Origin: Actinocrinis sp035605935
GTDB taxonomy: Bacteria; Actinomycetota; Actinomycetes; Streptomycetales; Catenulisporaceae
NCBI RefSeq assembly: GCF_035605935.1
Contig: NZ_DATNGK010000062.1
Location: 23,051 to 87,050, forward strand
Reading direction: 5' to 3'
DNA length: 64,000 bases
The notes under the pieces were generated by a model. It worked only from the letters and a program-made list of their open reading frames with translations, did no database searches and had not been told where the DNA came from. The stretch's first letter is position 1; every line of letters begins with the position of its first letter. Position numbers and translations under genes: made by a program. Shown here piece by piece: positions 1 to 7,576 of this stretch.

Positions 1-1668
1 GCGGGCGGCCGGGTTCAGCCCGAAGGAGATGTTGGACAGGCCGAGAGTGGTCTGGACGTCCGGGTGGCGGCGCTTGAGCTCGCGGATCGCCTCGATGGTC
101 TCCAGCCCGTCGCGGCGCGATTCCTCTTGCCCGGTGGCGATGGTGAAGGTGAGGCAGTCGATCAGGATGGAGGATTCGAGGATTCCCCAGTTGCCAGTCA
201 GATCCGCGATCAGCCGCTCGGCGATGGCCACCTTGTGGTCGGCGGTGCGCGCCTGGCCCTGCTCGTCGATGGTCAGCGCGACGACCGCGGCGCCGTGTTC
301 GGCGGCCAGGGCGGCGATCTTGGCGAAGCGTGAGTCTGGGCCGTCTCCGTCCTCGTAGTTGACGGAGTTGATGACGCTTCGGCCGCCCAGTAGTTCCAGT
401 CCCGCTTGGAGTACCGGTGGCTCGGTGGAGTCCAGCACGATTGGCAGCGTGGAGGCGGTGGCCATCCGCCCGGCCACCTCGCGCATGTCCGCTACGCCGT
501 CGCGGCCTACGTAGTCGACACACAGGTCGAGGAGGTGGGCGCCGTCGCGAATCTGCGTGCGGGCGATCTCGATGCAGGCGTTCCAGTCCTCGGCCAGCAG
601 CGCTTCACGGAACGCCTTGGAGCCGTTGGCGTTGGTGCGCTCGCCGATCGCCAGGAAGGAGCTGTCCTGACGGAACGCAACAGTCTGGTAGAGCGATGAA
701 GCCCCCGGCTCGGGCCTGGGCGAGCGGCGTGCCAGCTCGCGGCCGCGGACTCGTTCGACGACCTGCCGCAGGTGCTCTGGCGTGGTGCCGCAGCAGCCGC
801 CGACGAGTGAGAGCCCGTATTCGCGAGTGAAGGTGTCGTGGGCGTCGGCGAGCTCGACCGGGCTGAGCGGGAAGTGGGCGCCATCGCGGCCGAGGATCGG
901 CAGGCCGGCGTTCGGCATGCAGGACAGGCCGACGCGCGCCTGCTTGGCCAGGTACCGCAGGTGCTCGCTCATCTCGGCGGGACCGGTCGAGCAGTTAAGC
1001 CCGATCAGTTCGACTCCGAGGGCTTCCAGACTCGACAGGGCCGCACCGATCTCGCTGCCGAGCAGCATGGTCCCGGTGGTCTCGACCGCGACCTGAGCGA
1101 AGATCGGCAGATCCGCTCCGGCGGCCTTGAGTGCGCGGCGTGCACCGACCACCGCGGCCTTCATCTGCAACAGGTCCTGGCTGGTCTCGACGAGCAGCGC
1201 GTGCACGCCGCCGGCGATCATTCCGGCGCTCTGCTGCTCGTAGCCGTCGCGCAGTGCCGCGTACGGGAGGTGCCCCAGGCTGGGCAGCTTGGTGCCGGGG
1301 CCGATCGAGCCGATCACCCAGCGCGGCCGGTCCGCCGTGCTGTAGCCGTCGGCGACCTCGCGGGCGAGGCGGGCGGCGGTCTCGGAGAGCTCGTAGATCC
1401 GGTGCGAGATGTCGTACTCTCCGAGCGCGGTCAGGTTCGCGCCGAAAGTGTTGGTTTCCACGCAGTCCACGCCAACGGCGAAGTAGGCGTCGTGTACCGA
1501 GCGGATGATGTCCGGGCGGGTGGCGTTGAGGATCTCGGAGCAGCCCTCAAGCCCCTCGTAGTCGTCGAGGGTTGGGTTGTGGGCGTGGAGCATCGTGCCC
1601 ATCGCTCCGTCGGCCACGACGACGCGCTCGGCCAACGCGCGGCGCAGTTGCGCTGCGGTGGAAACCAT
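1..1668 (-). CDS. metH: Cobalamin-dependent methionine synthase, N-terminal part (cut by window edge)
   Basis: Transfers a methyl group from methyl-tetrahydrofolate via cobalamin to homocysteine, in the cytosol. The 556 codons present cover the homocysteine-binding barrel, with zinc-ligand cysteines at C226 (GLNCSTGP) and C292/C293 (GGCCGTTPEH), and then the start of the pterin-binding barrel, marked by the FLAIGERTNANGSK segment near residue 345. The cobalamin-binding and activation domains must lie beyond base 1. The ATG at 1668 is preceded by AAAGGA at a normal distance. It is transcribed divergently from the PAC2 gene across a 217-bp gap. I searched that gap by eye for a B12 box and found none. 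Family is certain; the true total length is unknown because the gene leaves the window. Confidence 0.96.
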   Translation of the reverse strand, partial: MVSTAAQLRRALAERVVVADGAMGTMLHAHNPTLDDYEGLEGCSEILNATRPDIIRSVHDAYFAVGVDCVETNTFGANLTALGEYDISHRIYELSETAARLAREVADGYSTADRPRWVIGSIGPGTKLPSLGHLPYAALRDGYEQQSAGMIAGGVHALLVETSQDLLQMKAAVVGARRALKAAGADLPIFAQVAVETTGTMLLGSEIGAALSSLEALGVELIGLNCSTGPAEMSEHLRYLAKQARVGLSCMPNAGLPILGRDGAHFPLSPVELADAHDTFTREYGLSLVGGCCGTTPEHLRQVVERVRGRELARRSPRPEPGASSLYQTVAFRQDSSFLAIGERTNANGSKAFREALLAEDWNACIEIARTQIRDGAHLLDLCVDYVGRDGVADMREVAGRMATASTLPIVLDSTEPPVLQAGLELLGGRSVINSVNYEDGDGPDSRFAKIAALAAEHGAAVVALTIDEQGQARTADHKVAIAERLIADLTGNWGILESSILIDCLTFTIATGQEESRRDGLETIEAIRELKRRHPDVQTTLGLSNISFGLNPAAR

Positions 1669-1885
1669 GGGCAGTCCTTTCCATGCGTGGGAACCCCCGT
1701 GCTTCGCTCATCAAGGGTAGCGGCGGGCGCGCACTCAGCGGCGAAGCGTCTCACGGGCGTAGGCTGAGAGCGGCGCGCGCCGTGGAGCGGAACGCCTGGC
1801 AGTGTGTTTGGTGTATGAGATCGTGTACTGCTGCTGCTGCCTTGGGCGTTCGTCGCGCAGGGCCGAGAAGGACGAGGAGGCGCGG
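1669..1885. promoter_or_regulatory. Divergent metH / PAC2 intergenic region with in-frame polycysteine run
   Basis: The gap must hold both divergent promoters. On the minus strand a TACCCT element about 50 bases upstream of the metH start is a possible -10 box, without a clear -35. On the plus strand an open stretch from a GTG at 1802 reads into the PAC2 frame and contains four consecutive TGC (Cys) codons at 1829-1840. A better start for PAC2 lies downstream at 1886, so the polycysteine stretch is either a leader segment or chance. No riboswitch was recognised. Confidence 0.3.
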
Positions 1886-2830
1886 GTGATCGAGCTCGAG
1901 GAGCTGCCCGAGCTGGTCGACCCGGTGATGGTCGCGGCGTTCGAGGGGTGGAACGATGCCGCCGACGCCGCGTCCAACGCGATTCGGCATTTGGCCGAGG
2001 TCCTGGACGCGGACCTGTTCGGCGCGATGGACGCCGAGGACTACTACGACTTCCAGGTAAATCGGCCGGTACTGGCCCTCGACGATGAGGGCGATCGGGA
2101 GATCGTCTGGCCGACAACCCGGTTCTCGGTGGCCCGGGTGCCTGTGGCGAGTGCGCGTTCCGAGGCAGCGGAGTCTGAGACGGAAGTGGTCGCGGCGGCA
2201 GTCGCGGGCGCCGGGTTCCGGGATGTGGTGCTGGTGCACGGCATCGAGCCGAACATGCGCTGGCGCTCCTTCTGCGAGGAGTTGTTCGATCTCGCCCGCG
2301 ATCTGGGAGTCCGGACGATCGTCTCGCTCGGCGCGCTGCTTGCCGATGTACCGCACACCCGCCCGGTGCCGGTCAGCGGTTCGTCCAGCAACGAGGATCT
2401 GCAGGGCGCGCACGGTCTCGACAAGCCGACGCTGCAGGGGCCGACCGGTATCAACGGCGTGCTGCAGGAGATGGCCCGGCACGAGGAGATCGACCTGGTC
2501 TCGTTCTGGGCGGCGGTTCCGCACTATGTGGCGCAGGCTCCGTGTCCAAAGGCGACTCTGGCGCTGATCCGGCGGATCGAGGACGTGCTGGATCTGACGA
2601 TCCCGCTCGGTGATCTGCCGGAAGAGGCACGGGCCTGGGAGACCGGCGTGGACGAACTGGCGGCGGAGGACTCTGAGGTCGCTGAGTATGTCCGCACGCT
2701 GGAGGAGGCGAAGGACACCGCCGAACTGCCGGAGGCCAGCGGTGAGGCCATCGCCCGCGAGTTCGAGCGTTATCTGCGCCGGCACGAGCGTCGTCGCCGC
2801 GGCGGCAGCGCGGAGGACGGCCCCTCGTAA
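1886..2830 (+). CDS. PAC2 family protein (actinobacterial, ParJ-like by position)
   Basis: The protein has the PAC2 (proteasome assembly chaperone 2-like) fold: an opening ELPELVDPVMVAAFEGWNDA segment, a central SLGALLADVPHTRPVPVSG segment, and a GLDKPTLQGPTGINGVLQ segment followed by a helical C-terminus. I start it at GTG 1886, which has GAGGAGG five bases upstream, giving 314 residues; an upstream in-frame GTG at 1802 would add a cysteine-rich tail not typical of the family. In Streptomyces the PAC2 gene between metH and mshC is ParJ (SCO1662), reported to modulate ParA in chromosome segregation; assigning that role here rests on synteny and is inference. No catalytic residues are known for the family. 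Confidence 0.85.
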   Translation: MIELEELPELVDPVMVAAFEGWNDAADAASNAIRHLAEVLDADLFGAMDAEDYYDFQVNRPVLALDDEGDREIVWPTTRFSVARVPVASARSEAAESETEVVAAAVAGAGFRDVVLVHGIEPNMRWRSFCEELFDLARDLGVRTIVSLGALLADVPHTRPVPVSGSSSNEDLQGAHGLDKPTLQGPTGINGVLQEMARHEEIDLVSFWAAVPHYVAQAPCPKATLALIRRIEDVLDLTIPLGDLPEEARAWETGVDELAAEDSEVAEYVRTLEEAKDTAELPEASGEAIAREFERYLRRHERRRRGGSAEDGPS

Positions 2831-2852
2831 CGGGTCGTACCGCTCTGGCTCT

Positions 2853-2884
2853 GTTCGCTACATCCGACGTTCGCTATATCCGAC
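2853..2884. repeat. Two-copy 16-bp tandem repeat
   Basis: Directly after the PAC2 stop, GTTCGCTACATCCGAC (2853-2868) is followed without a gap by GTTCGCTATATCCGAC (2869-2884), 15 of 16 bases identical. It lies in a 208-bp gap between the PAC2 gene and the convergent toxin gene. The rest of the gap has an AT-richer patch near 2930-2955 and no gene. Confidence 0.7.
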
Positions 2885-3038
2885 GCCAGCGCCCCGCGCC
2901 GCGCGACTGAGCATGCAGACGTGGAGAAAACGCTATTCAGTAAAGAAACACTGCTGTGGAACGGCCTGCGATCAGACCGTCCGCGGCGATCGGCTCGCCT
3001 GCCCTTTGGGGCGTGCGCGGGAATGCGGCGGCCGCGCG

Positions 3039-3467
3039 TCAGCCTTCGTATTCGAACGGGTTGAGCAGCCGGACACCGGTGCGCTCGAAGTCCTTCACAT
3101 TGCGTGTCACGACGGTCCAGTCACGTGCCAACGCCTGCGCCGCGATCAGCGCGTCGGTCTCTGGCAGTTGTTTGTGATCGGCTGTGATACGCCCCCAAAT
3201 GAGCGCGTCTTCCAGGTTCACCGGCAACAGTCGATCTCCGAACCCGTAGTTGTCGATCAGTTCATCGAGCCAGAGGTCCAGCCGCTGGCCGGCCTGGACA
3301 TTGGCCCGCGCCCGGAGGCGGGCTCCCCGCCGAATCTCGCCGATGACGACCACGCTGAGGTGGAGCCGGTCGTCCGGCACGGAAGCGAGCCATTCGAGCA
3401 CGTTGGGGTTGGGCCTGGATCGTCTAACCTCCGACAGAACGTTGGTGTCGAGCACGTACATGGTCAT
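3039..3467 (-). CDS. VapC/FitB-type PIN domain ribonuclease toxin
   Basis: A 142-residue PIN domain, the toxin half of a type II toxin-antitoxin pair; the family cuts RNA using Mg2+ or Mn2+. The acidic metal ligands are visible: D7 in VLDTNVLSE, E44 in VIGEIRRG, D105 in ETDALIAAQAL and D126 in TRNVKDF. The ALIAAQAL helix and the TRNVKDFxxTGVxLLNPF ending are typical of the FitB/VapC branch. Its ATG overlaps the antitoxin stop by four bases (ATGA), so translation of the two is coupled. The pair sits between the PAC2 gene and mshC, which are otherwise neighbours in the related gene order, suggesting an acquired module. RNA target cannot be inferred. Confidence 0.9.
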   Translation of the reverse strand: MTMYVLDTNVLSEVRRSRPNPNVLEWLASVPDDRLHLSVVVIGEIRRGARLRARANVQAGQRLDLWLDELIDNYGFGDRLLPVNLEDALIWGRITADHKQLPETDALIAAQALARDWTVVTRNVKDFERTGVRLLNPFEYEG

Positions 3468-3781
3468 TCTTCCAGGTCGAGGTCCATGAAGAGGTCGAGG
3501 TCCTCGTCGGAGGGGTAGTGCTTGGGCCGGTCGTTTATCAGCTCGATCGTCTCGTCGTCGAGCGTCGGTCCGTTCAGCAGCCAGGACTTGAAGGTCTTTT
3601 TCGGTCCGTGGGCCCCGTGCAGGCGGTTGTACTCCTCGATGTCGATCACGACGGCGATCTCCTCCCCGTGCTTGGTGACGAACTGCGGGCCGTCCGCCTG
3701 GACGGACCGGATCAGTTCGCTGAACCGCTGCTTGGCTTCCTGAATCTGCCAGTGTGCGTCCGATTTCGCAGTGGTGGTCAT
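3464..3781 (-). CDS. Phd/YefM-type antitoxin paired with the PIN toxin
   Basis: A 105-residue protein with the Phd/YefM N-terminal fold (WQIQEAKQRFSELIRSVQADGPQFVTKHGEEIAVVIDIEEYNRL, residues about 11-54), which in this family dimerises and binds operator DNA. The acidic C-terminus (SDEDLDLFMDLDLEE) is the expected toxin-binding part. The ATG at 3781 follows GGGAGG. Pairing Phd-type antitoxins with PIN toxins is common in actinobacteria. It probably represses its own operon through the CTAG-rich region at 3804-3833. Confidence 0.88.
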   Translation of the reverse strand: MTTTAKSDAHWQIQEAKQRFSELIRSVQADGPQFVTKHGEEIAVVIDIEEYNRLHGAHGPKKTFKSWLLNGPTLDDETIELINDRPKHYPSDEDLDLFMDLDLEE

Positions 3782-3803
3782 CGCGAACCTCCCGGCTTCC
3801 GAG

Positions 3804-3833
3804 TTCTAGGTTCTATCTAGACAGACTAGACAG
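3804..3833 (-). promoter_or_regulatory. Probable operator/promoter of the Phd-VapC pair
   Basis: Three CTAG cores (3806-3809, 3817-3820, 3826-3829) lie within 24 bases, with TCTAGACA and ACTAGACA as near-direct repeats. CTAG is rare in such GC-rich DNA, so the cluster is conspicuous. On the minus strand TAGATA (3819-3814) could be the -10 box. The 10-mer CTAGGTTCTA at 3806-3815 recurs in front of the second antitoxin at the right end of the window. Confidence 0.55.
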
Positions 3834-3914
3834 CATTTCGGGATGCCCGCAAGAGCGGACGACTAAGTGTGATTATTTGACTACGCAATGCGAACAAACA
3901 GCGCAGGCTTGGCC

Positions 3915-5174
3915 CTAGAGCGCGACGCCGAGCAAGGCGTCCACCGCACGCGAAACGAGGCCTGGCGCGCTGCTATCGCTCTCGGCACCGCTGAACGTGC
4001 CACTTGCGAGAACAGCATCCACCCAGCCATCCACCGCAGCTAGCGCCCCAGGCGTGTCCAGGTCGTCCGCAAGGCGCTCGCGCAGCGTCGCGAGCAGGGC
4101 GTCCGCCGGGAGCGCGTCAGGTCGCGACACTGCGGCGCGCCACTTCGCCAAGCGCTGCTCCGCGGCCTCCAGGTCGGCGGGGAACCACTCCCAGTCCGCG
4201 CGGTAGTGGTGCGCGAGGATCGCCAGCCGAATCGCCGTCGGCTCGTGGCCGGCGGCGCGCAGCTTGGAGACGAACACCAGGTTGCCCTTGGACTTCGACA
4301 TCTTCTCCCCGTCCAGCGCGACCATGCCGGCGTGCGCGTAGACCTTGGCGAATGGCCGCTCTCCGGTGACCACCTGGGCTTCGGCCGCGCCCATCTCGTG
4401 GTGTGGGAACGCGAGGTCGGAACCGCCGCCCTGGACGTCGATACCGCTGCCCAGGTACTTCAGCGCGATCGCCGCGCATTCGATGTGCCAGCCGGGACGC
4501 CCGGCACCGAGCGAGGTCTGCCAGGACGGCTCACCTGGCCGCGCCGCAAGCCACAGCAGGCAGTCGAGCGGATGCCGCTTTCCAGGACGGTCCGGATCTC
4601 CGCCACGCTCCGCGAAGACCTTCTCCTGGAGGGCGGGATCGAGCCCTGAGACCGCTCCGAATTCGGAATCGCTGTGCACGTCGAAGTAGATGTCCTCGTC
4701 GACGTGGTACGCCGCACCACTGTCGAGAAGCCGTTCGACGAGTTCGACGACGAGCGGTATCGCCTCTACCGCGCCGATGTACCGGTAGGGCGGCAGAATA
4801 CGCAGCGCGGTCATGTCCTCCCGGAAAAGCGCGGTTTCGCGCAGGGCGAGCACCTGCCAGTCGGCACCGTTCTTGTTCGCGCGCTCAAGCAACGGGTCAT
4901 CGACATCGGTGACGTTCTGGACGTAACGCACCTGTTCGTGCCCTGCATCCCGCCACACGCGCTGGACGAGGTCGAAAGCTGTGTACGTCGCCGCGTGCCC
5001 GATATGGGTCGCGTCATAGGGGGTAATCCCACACACGTAGATGCGGGCCGGGCTCCCGCTGTCCGCGCTCCCTGCCGGGGTGGGGACGAGCGTGCCGGTG
5101 GACGTGTCGTAAAGGCGAAGGGTGTCGCCGCGTCCAGGCAGGGTCGGCGGGTTGTTCGTCGGCCAGGCATCCAT
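3915..5174 (-). CDS. mshC: L-cysteine:1D-myo-inositol 2-amino-2-deoxy-alpha-D-glucopyranoside ligase (MshC)
   Basis: Joins cysteine to GlcN-Ins with ATP, the step that gives mycothiol its thiol. The protein is a shortened cysteinyl-tRNA synthetase relative: zinc ligand C48 (YVCGITPYD), the HIGH motif at 57-60, a second zinc pair around C233 (WHIECAA) and the HHEMG histidines, and the KMSKS loop near 291-295. It lacks the extended anticodon-binding part of CysRS, as MshC does. The ATG at 5174 gives the family-like MDAWPTNNPPTLPG opening with GGAAAG just upstream; an in-frame GTG at 5183 is an alternative. The three genes upstream on the same strand are its usual actinobacterial neighbours, probably one operon. 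Confidence 0.95.
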   Translation of the reverse strand: MDAWPTNNPPTLPGRGDTLRLYDTSTGTLVPTPAGSADSGSPARIYVCGITPYDATHIGHAATYTAFDLVQRVWRDAGHEQVRYVQNVTDVDDPLLERANKNGADWQVLALRETALFREDMTALRILPPYRYIGAVEAIPLVVELVERLLDSGAAYHVDEDIYFDVHSDSEFGAVSGLDPALQEKVFAERGGDPDRPGKRHPLDCLLWLAARPGEPSWQTSLGAGRPGWHIECAAIALKYLGSGIDVQGGGSDLAFPHHEMGAAEAQVVTGERPFAKVYAHAGMVALDGEKMSKSKGNLVFVSKLRAAGHEPTAIRLAILAHHYRADWEWFPADLEAAEQRLAKWRAAVSRPDALPADALLATLRERLADDLDTPGALAAVDGWVDAVLASGTFSGAESDSSAPGLVSRAVDALLGVAL

Positions 5175-5283
5175 GCTTTCCACTTTACGGTCAGGCCGCG
5201 ATCAAGAGCGAGCGCCATCCGACCAGCAGATTATGTGCACGGCTCCTGCGCGCGGCGCGGCGGCTACCAGCGCGGCTCGACGA

Positions 5284-6072
5284 TCAGACGAGCGGCCACG
5301 GGATCGGCCGGCGGCGGCCTTCCGGGCCGGGGAATCGACCGGCTGCGAGCAATGCCTCGATCCGCGCGTGAAAGGCGAGGGTTTCCGGCTCGCTGAGCAG
5401 CGCGGTAAGGCGGTCCGCGAGCGCGCTGTCCGTGTGTATCCGCTTGAGCTCGGTCGCCTCCGGCTCATTCAGCGGGCGGCCCGCGAAACCCCACAGTAGC
5501 GTGCGCAGCTTGTCGTCGACGTGGAAGGAGACGCCGTGGTCGATTGCGTAGACACGCCCCTTGGCATCAGGCAAAAGGTGGCCGCCCTTACGGTCGGCGT
5601 TGTTGATTACCACATCGAAGAGCGCGATACGCCGCAGTACTTCGCTGTCCTGATGCGCGAGGATTCCCTGTTCGTCGTCGTCGAGTCCTACTGTGATGAT
5701 CGGGCACCAGCCATCCAACGCGCTTGGCTCGACGGTCGCCGGCAGAATGGCGAGCAGCTGCGTCTCATCTTCGGTTTCAATCCAGCGCTGGCACATACCC
5801 AAGCCGTACGGGCCGTCACGCAGCACGGTTTCCGGCACGAGGTCCCAGCCGAGAGCGGAACTGACTTCGTATGCCGCGACTTCGCGCGCGGCAAGAGTGC
5901 CATCGGGGAAATCCCACAGCGGGCTCTCCCCCGCTATCGGCTTGTACACACAGGTGACGCTGCTCTGCTCAGCTCCATCGCCGAGCACCGCGACACAATA
6001 AAGCGTGGCGTTCGAGGCGTCGGTGAGTCGGCCTTCGACCTTCAGCACGCCCTCGCGCAGCGCGTCGCTCAC
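5284..6072 (-). CDS. SCO1664 family conserved protein (kinase-like fold)
   Basis: Belongs to the actinobacterial SCO1664 family, always found beside mshC and the DUF3090 gene; its function is not established. The sequence contains LYCVAVLGDG and TCVYKPIAGESPLWDFPDGTLAAREVAAYEVS, resembling the nucleotide-binding lobe of phosphatidylinositol 3/4-kinase-like proteins, and later DVVINNADRKGGHLLPD plus YAIDHGVSFH, which look like a catalytic HRD/NxDRKxxN region and a metal-binding DHG motif. I choose GTG 6072, whose GTGA overlaps the stop of the upstream gene (translational coupling); an in-frame GTG at 6111 would extend it by 13 residues. Whether it phosphorylates anything is unknown. Confidence 0.85.
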   Translation of the reverse strand: MSDALREGVLKVEGRLTDASNATLYCVAVLGDGAEQSSVTCVYKPIAGESPLWDFPDGTLAAREVAAYEVSSALGWDLVPETVLRDGPYGLGMCQRWIETEDETQLLAILPATVEPSALDGWCPIITVGLDDDEQGILAHQDSEVLRRIALFDVVINNADRKGGHLLPDAKGRVYAIDHGVSFHVDDKLRTLLWGFAGRPLNEPEATELKRIHTDSALADRLTALLSEPETLAFHARIEALLAAGRFPGPEGRRRPIPWPLV

Positions 6073-6644
6073 GCCGCCGTCCGGCGCCGGTAACCGTTCT
6101 GGCGCGGGCACACGTGCCCCTCGGGATCCAGCGGCAGCTCACACAGCGGGCAGGGCGGCCGGCCGGCGGCGACTACGGCTTGAGCGCGGGCCGCGAAGGC
6201 CCGGGCCTGGCCGCCGGTAAGCCGCACGCGTAGCACGTCGGGCGCTTCCGCGGTCTGATCATCGGACAGCGGCTCGGCCGGGTTTTCGTCCTCGGTGATG
6301 GCTCCGGCTTCGATCACGATCCGGGAGTGCGGCTCGTCCCAGGCCAGCGCCAAGGAGCCGACCCGGAACTCCTCGAGGACGGGCTGGTCCAGCGGTTCGT
6401 TGTCGCTGAGGTCTGAGGGCACGGCAGCGGGCACGCTGGTGCTGCCCCCGGTGCGTCGCACGATTTCGTCGAGAAGTTCTTCCAGCCGCTCGGCGAGCAG
6501 GGCTACCTGCTCCTTTTCCAGGCCGACCGAGGTGACTCTGGGGCCGGAGCGGGCTTGCAGAAAGAAGGAACGGGAGCCGGGCTCGCCCACAGTGCCGGCT
6601 ACGAACCGCTCCGGCGGGTCGTACACGAATAGATGCCTCGGCAC
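6069..6644 (-). CDS. DUF3090 family protein with C-terminal zinc-ribbon-like motif
   Basis: A 191-residue member of the actinobacterial DUF3090 family (PRHLFVYDPPERFVAGTVG opening, FFLQARSG, TSVGLEKEQVALLAERLEELLDEI). The C-terminal CPLCELPLDPEGHVCPRQNGYRR carries three cysteines and a histidine spaced like a small zinc ribbon. The GTG at 6644 follows GGGAGG at good distance; longer readings upstream would add unrelated residues. It lies between the phosphomutase-like gene and the SCO1664 gene with a 4-base overlap to the latter. Function unknown; strict co-occurrence with mshC suggests a link to mycothiol or ubiquitin-like/proteasome-related actinobacterial processes, which is only inference. 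Confidence 0.88.
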   Translation of the reverse strand: MPRHLFVYDPPERFVAGTVGEPGSRSFFLQARSGPRVTSVGLEKEQVALLAERLEELLDEIVRRTGGSTSVPAAVPSDLSDNEPLDQPVLEEFRVGSLALAWDEPHSRIVIEAGAITEDENPAEPLSDDQTAEAPDVLRVRLTGGQARAFAARAQAVVAAGRPPCPLCELPLDPEGHVCPRQNGYRRRTAA

Positions 6645-6751
6645 TGTGTCAGCCTCCCTCTCACTGCGCTGCACATCCAAAATGCGTGTAGCAAAAATGC
6701 GTGCCTCGATATGCCCGCGTCTCACGTCGAGTCTGAGCCTACGCGGTTCCG

Positions 6752-7456
6752 TCAGGAGCCTGCACCGCCGCCTACCACCGCGTCGCTGTCGGTTGACCGC
6801 GAGCGCGCGGGGGCACGCTTTGAACGCCGCTTGGGCGGGATGAGAGCGGCTACGTCTCCGCCGGTGTCGTTAAGCCGAAGGACAAACGGGCGCGTCGCGG
6901 TGTACCGGATGACCGTTACCGAGCAAGGGTCCACCTGAAGGCGTTGGAACAGGTCCAGGTGCATGCCGAGGGCGTCAGCTGCGATGGCCTTAATGATGTC
7001 GCCGTGGCTGACTACCGCGTACGTGGCGTGCTCGCCGAGTTCTGCGTTCCATCGGCGGATCGCGGTAACTGCGCGCGCGGACATCGCGGCCATGGCCTCG
7101 CCGCCGGGGAAGACGGCGGCGGCTGGATGCGCCTGGACCGTTTTCCAGAGCGGTTCCTTGGTCAAGGTCTTCAGGTCGCGACCGGACCAGTGCCCGTAGT
7201 CGCATTCGGTGAGCTGGTCGTCGAGGTGCAGCGAGATGTCGGAACGACCGACCATCAACGCTTCAGCGGTTTGGTGCGTGCGTTCAAGCGGGCTGCTCAC
7301 CACGGCGGCCAACGGTACGGCGGCCAGCCGCACGGCGAGGGCTTCGGCCTGGCTGCGGCCTCTCTCGTCCAGTTCGACCCCTGGGGTCCGGCCCGCCAGC
7401 ACTCCTGATGCGTTCGCGGTGGTGCGGCCGTGCCGGATCAACAGGACAGTTGTCAT
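6752..7456 (-). CDS. Histidine phosphatase family protein (MSMEG_4193-type)
   Basis: A 234-residue histidine phosphatase/phosphoglycerate mutase-like enzyme. The catalytic RHGR is at residues 8-11, with the substrate pocket elements GVLAGRTPGVELDERGRSQAEAL, SSPLERTHQTAEAL, and the second catalytic histidine in AVVSHGDIIKAI. The family moves or removes phosphate through a phosphohistidine. This subtype is the constant upstream neighbour of DUF3090, SCO1664 and mshC in actinobacteria. A 107-bp gap separates it from DUF3090, containing AAAATGCGTG twice (6679-6688 and 6694-6703), so DUF3090 may have a promoter of its own. Substrate unknown. Confidence 0.88.
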   Translation of the reverse strand: MTTVLLIRHGRTTANASGVLAGRTPGVELDERGRSQAEALAVRLAAVPLAAVVSSPLERTHQTAEALMVGRSDISLHLDDQLTECDYGHWSGRDLKTLTKEPLWKTVQAHPAAAVFPGGEAMAAMSARAVTAIRRWNAELGEHATYAVVSHGDIIKAIAADALGMHLDLFQRLQVDPCSVTVIRYTATRPFVLRLNDTGGDVAALIPPKRRSKRAPARSRSTDSDAVVGGGAGS

Positions 7457-7576
7457 CGCTCAAACGTACTCGCTGGTAGCCGCGGCCTCGAATCGGGTCC
7501 GAGCGGGATGCGAGTCGACATCGTGTGTTTATCGAGCCGACTGCGTGCGGTTCGAAAAACGCAGTGACCGGTTTAG

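Noticed and set aside
1669..1885. B12 or SAM riboswitch for metH
   Set aside because: No B12 box-like GCCACTG or SAM core was found in the leader on the minus strand.
2930..2960. AT-richer patch after PAC2, considered as a tRNA or attachment site
   Set aside because: No cloverleaf and no repeated core at the other side of the toxin-antitoxin insertion.
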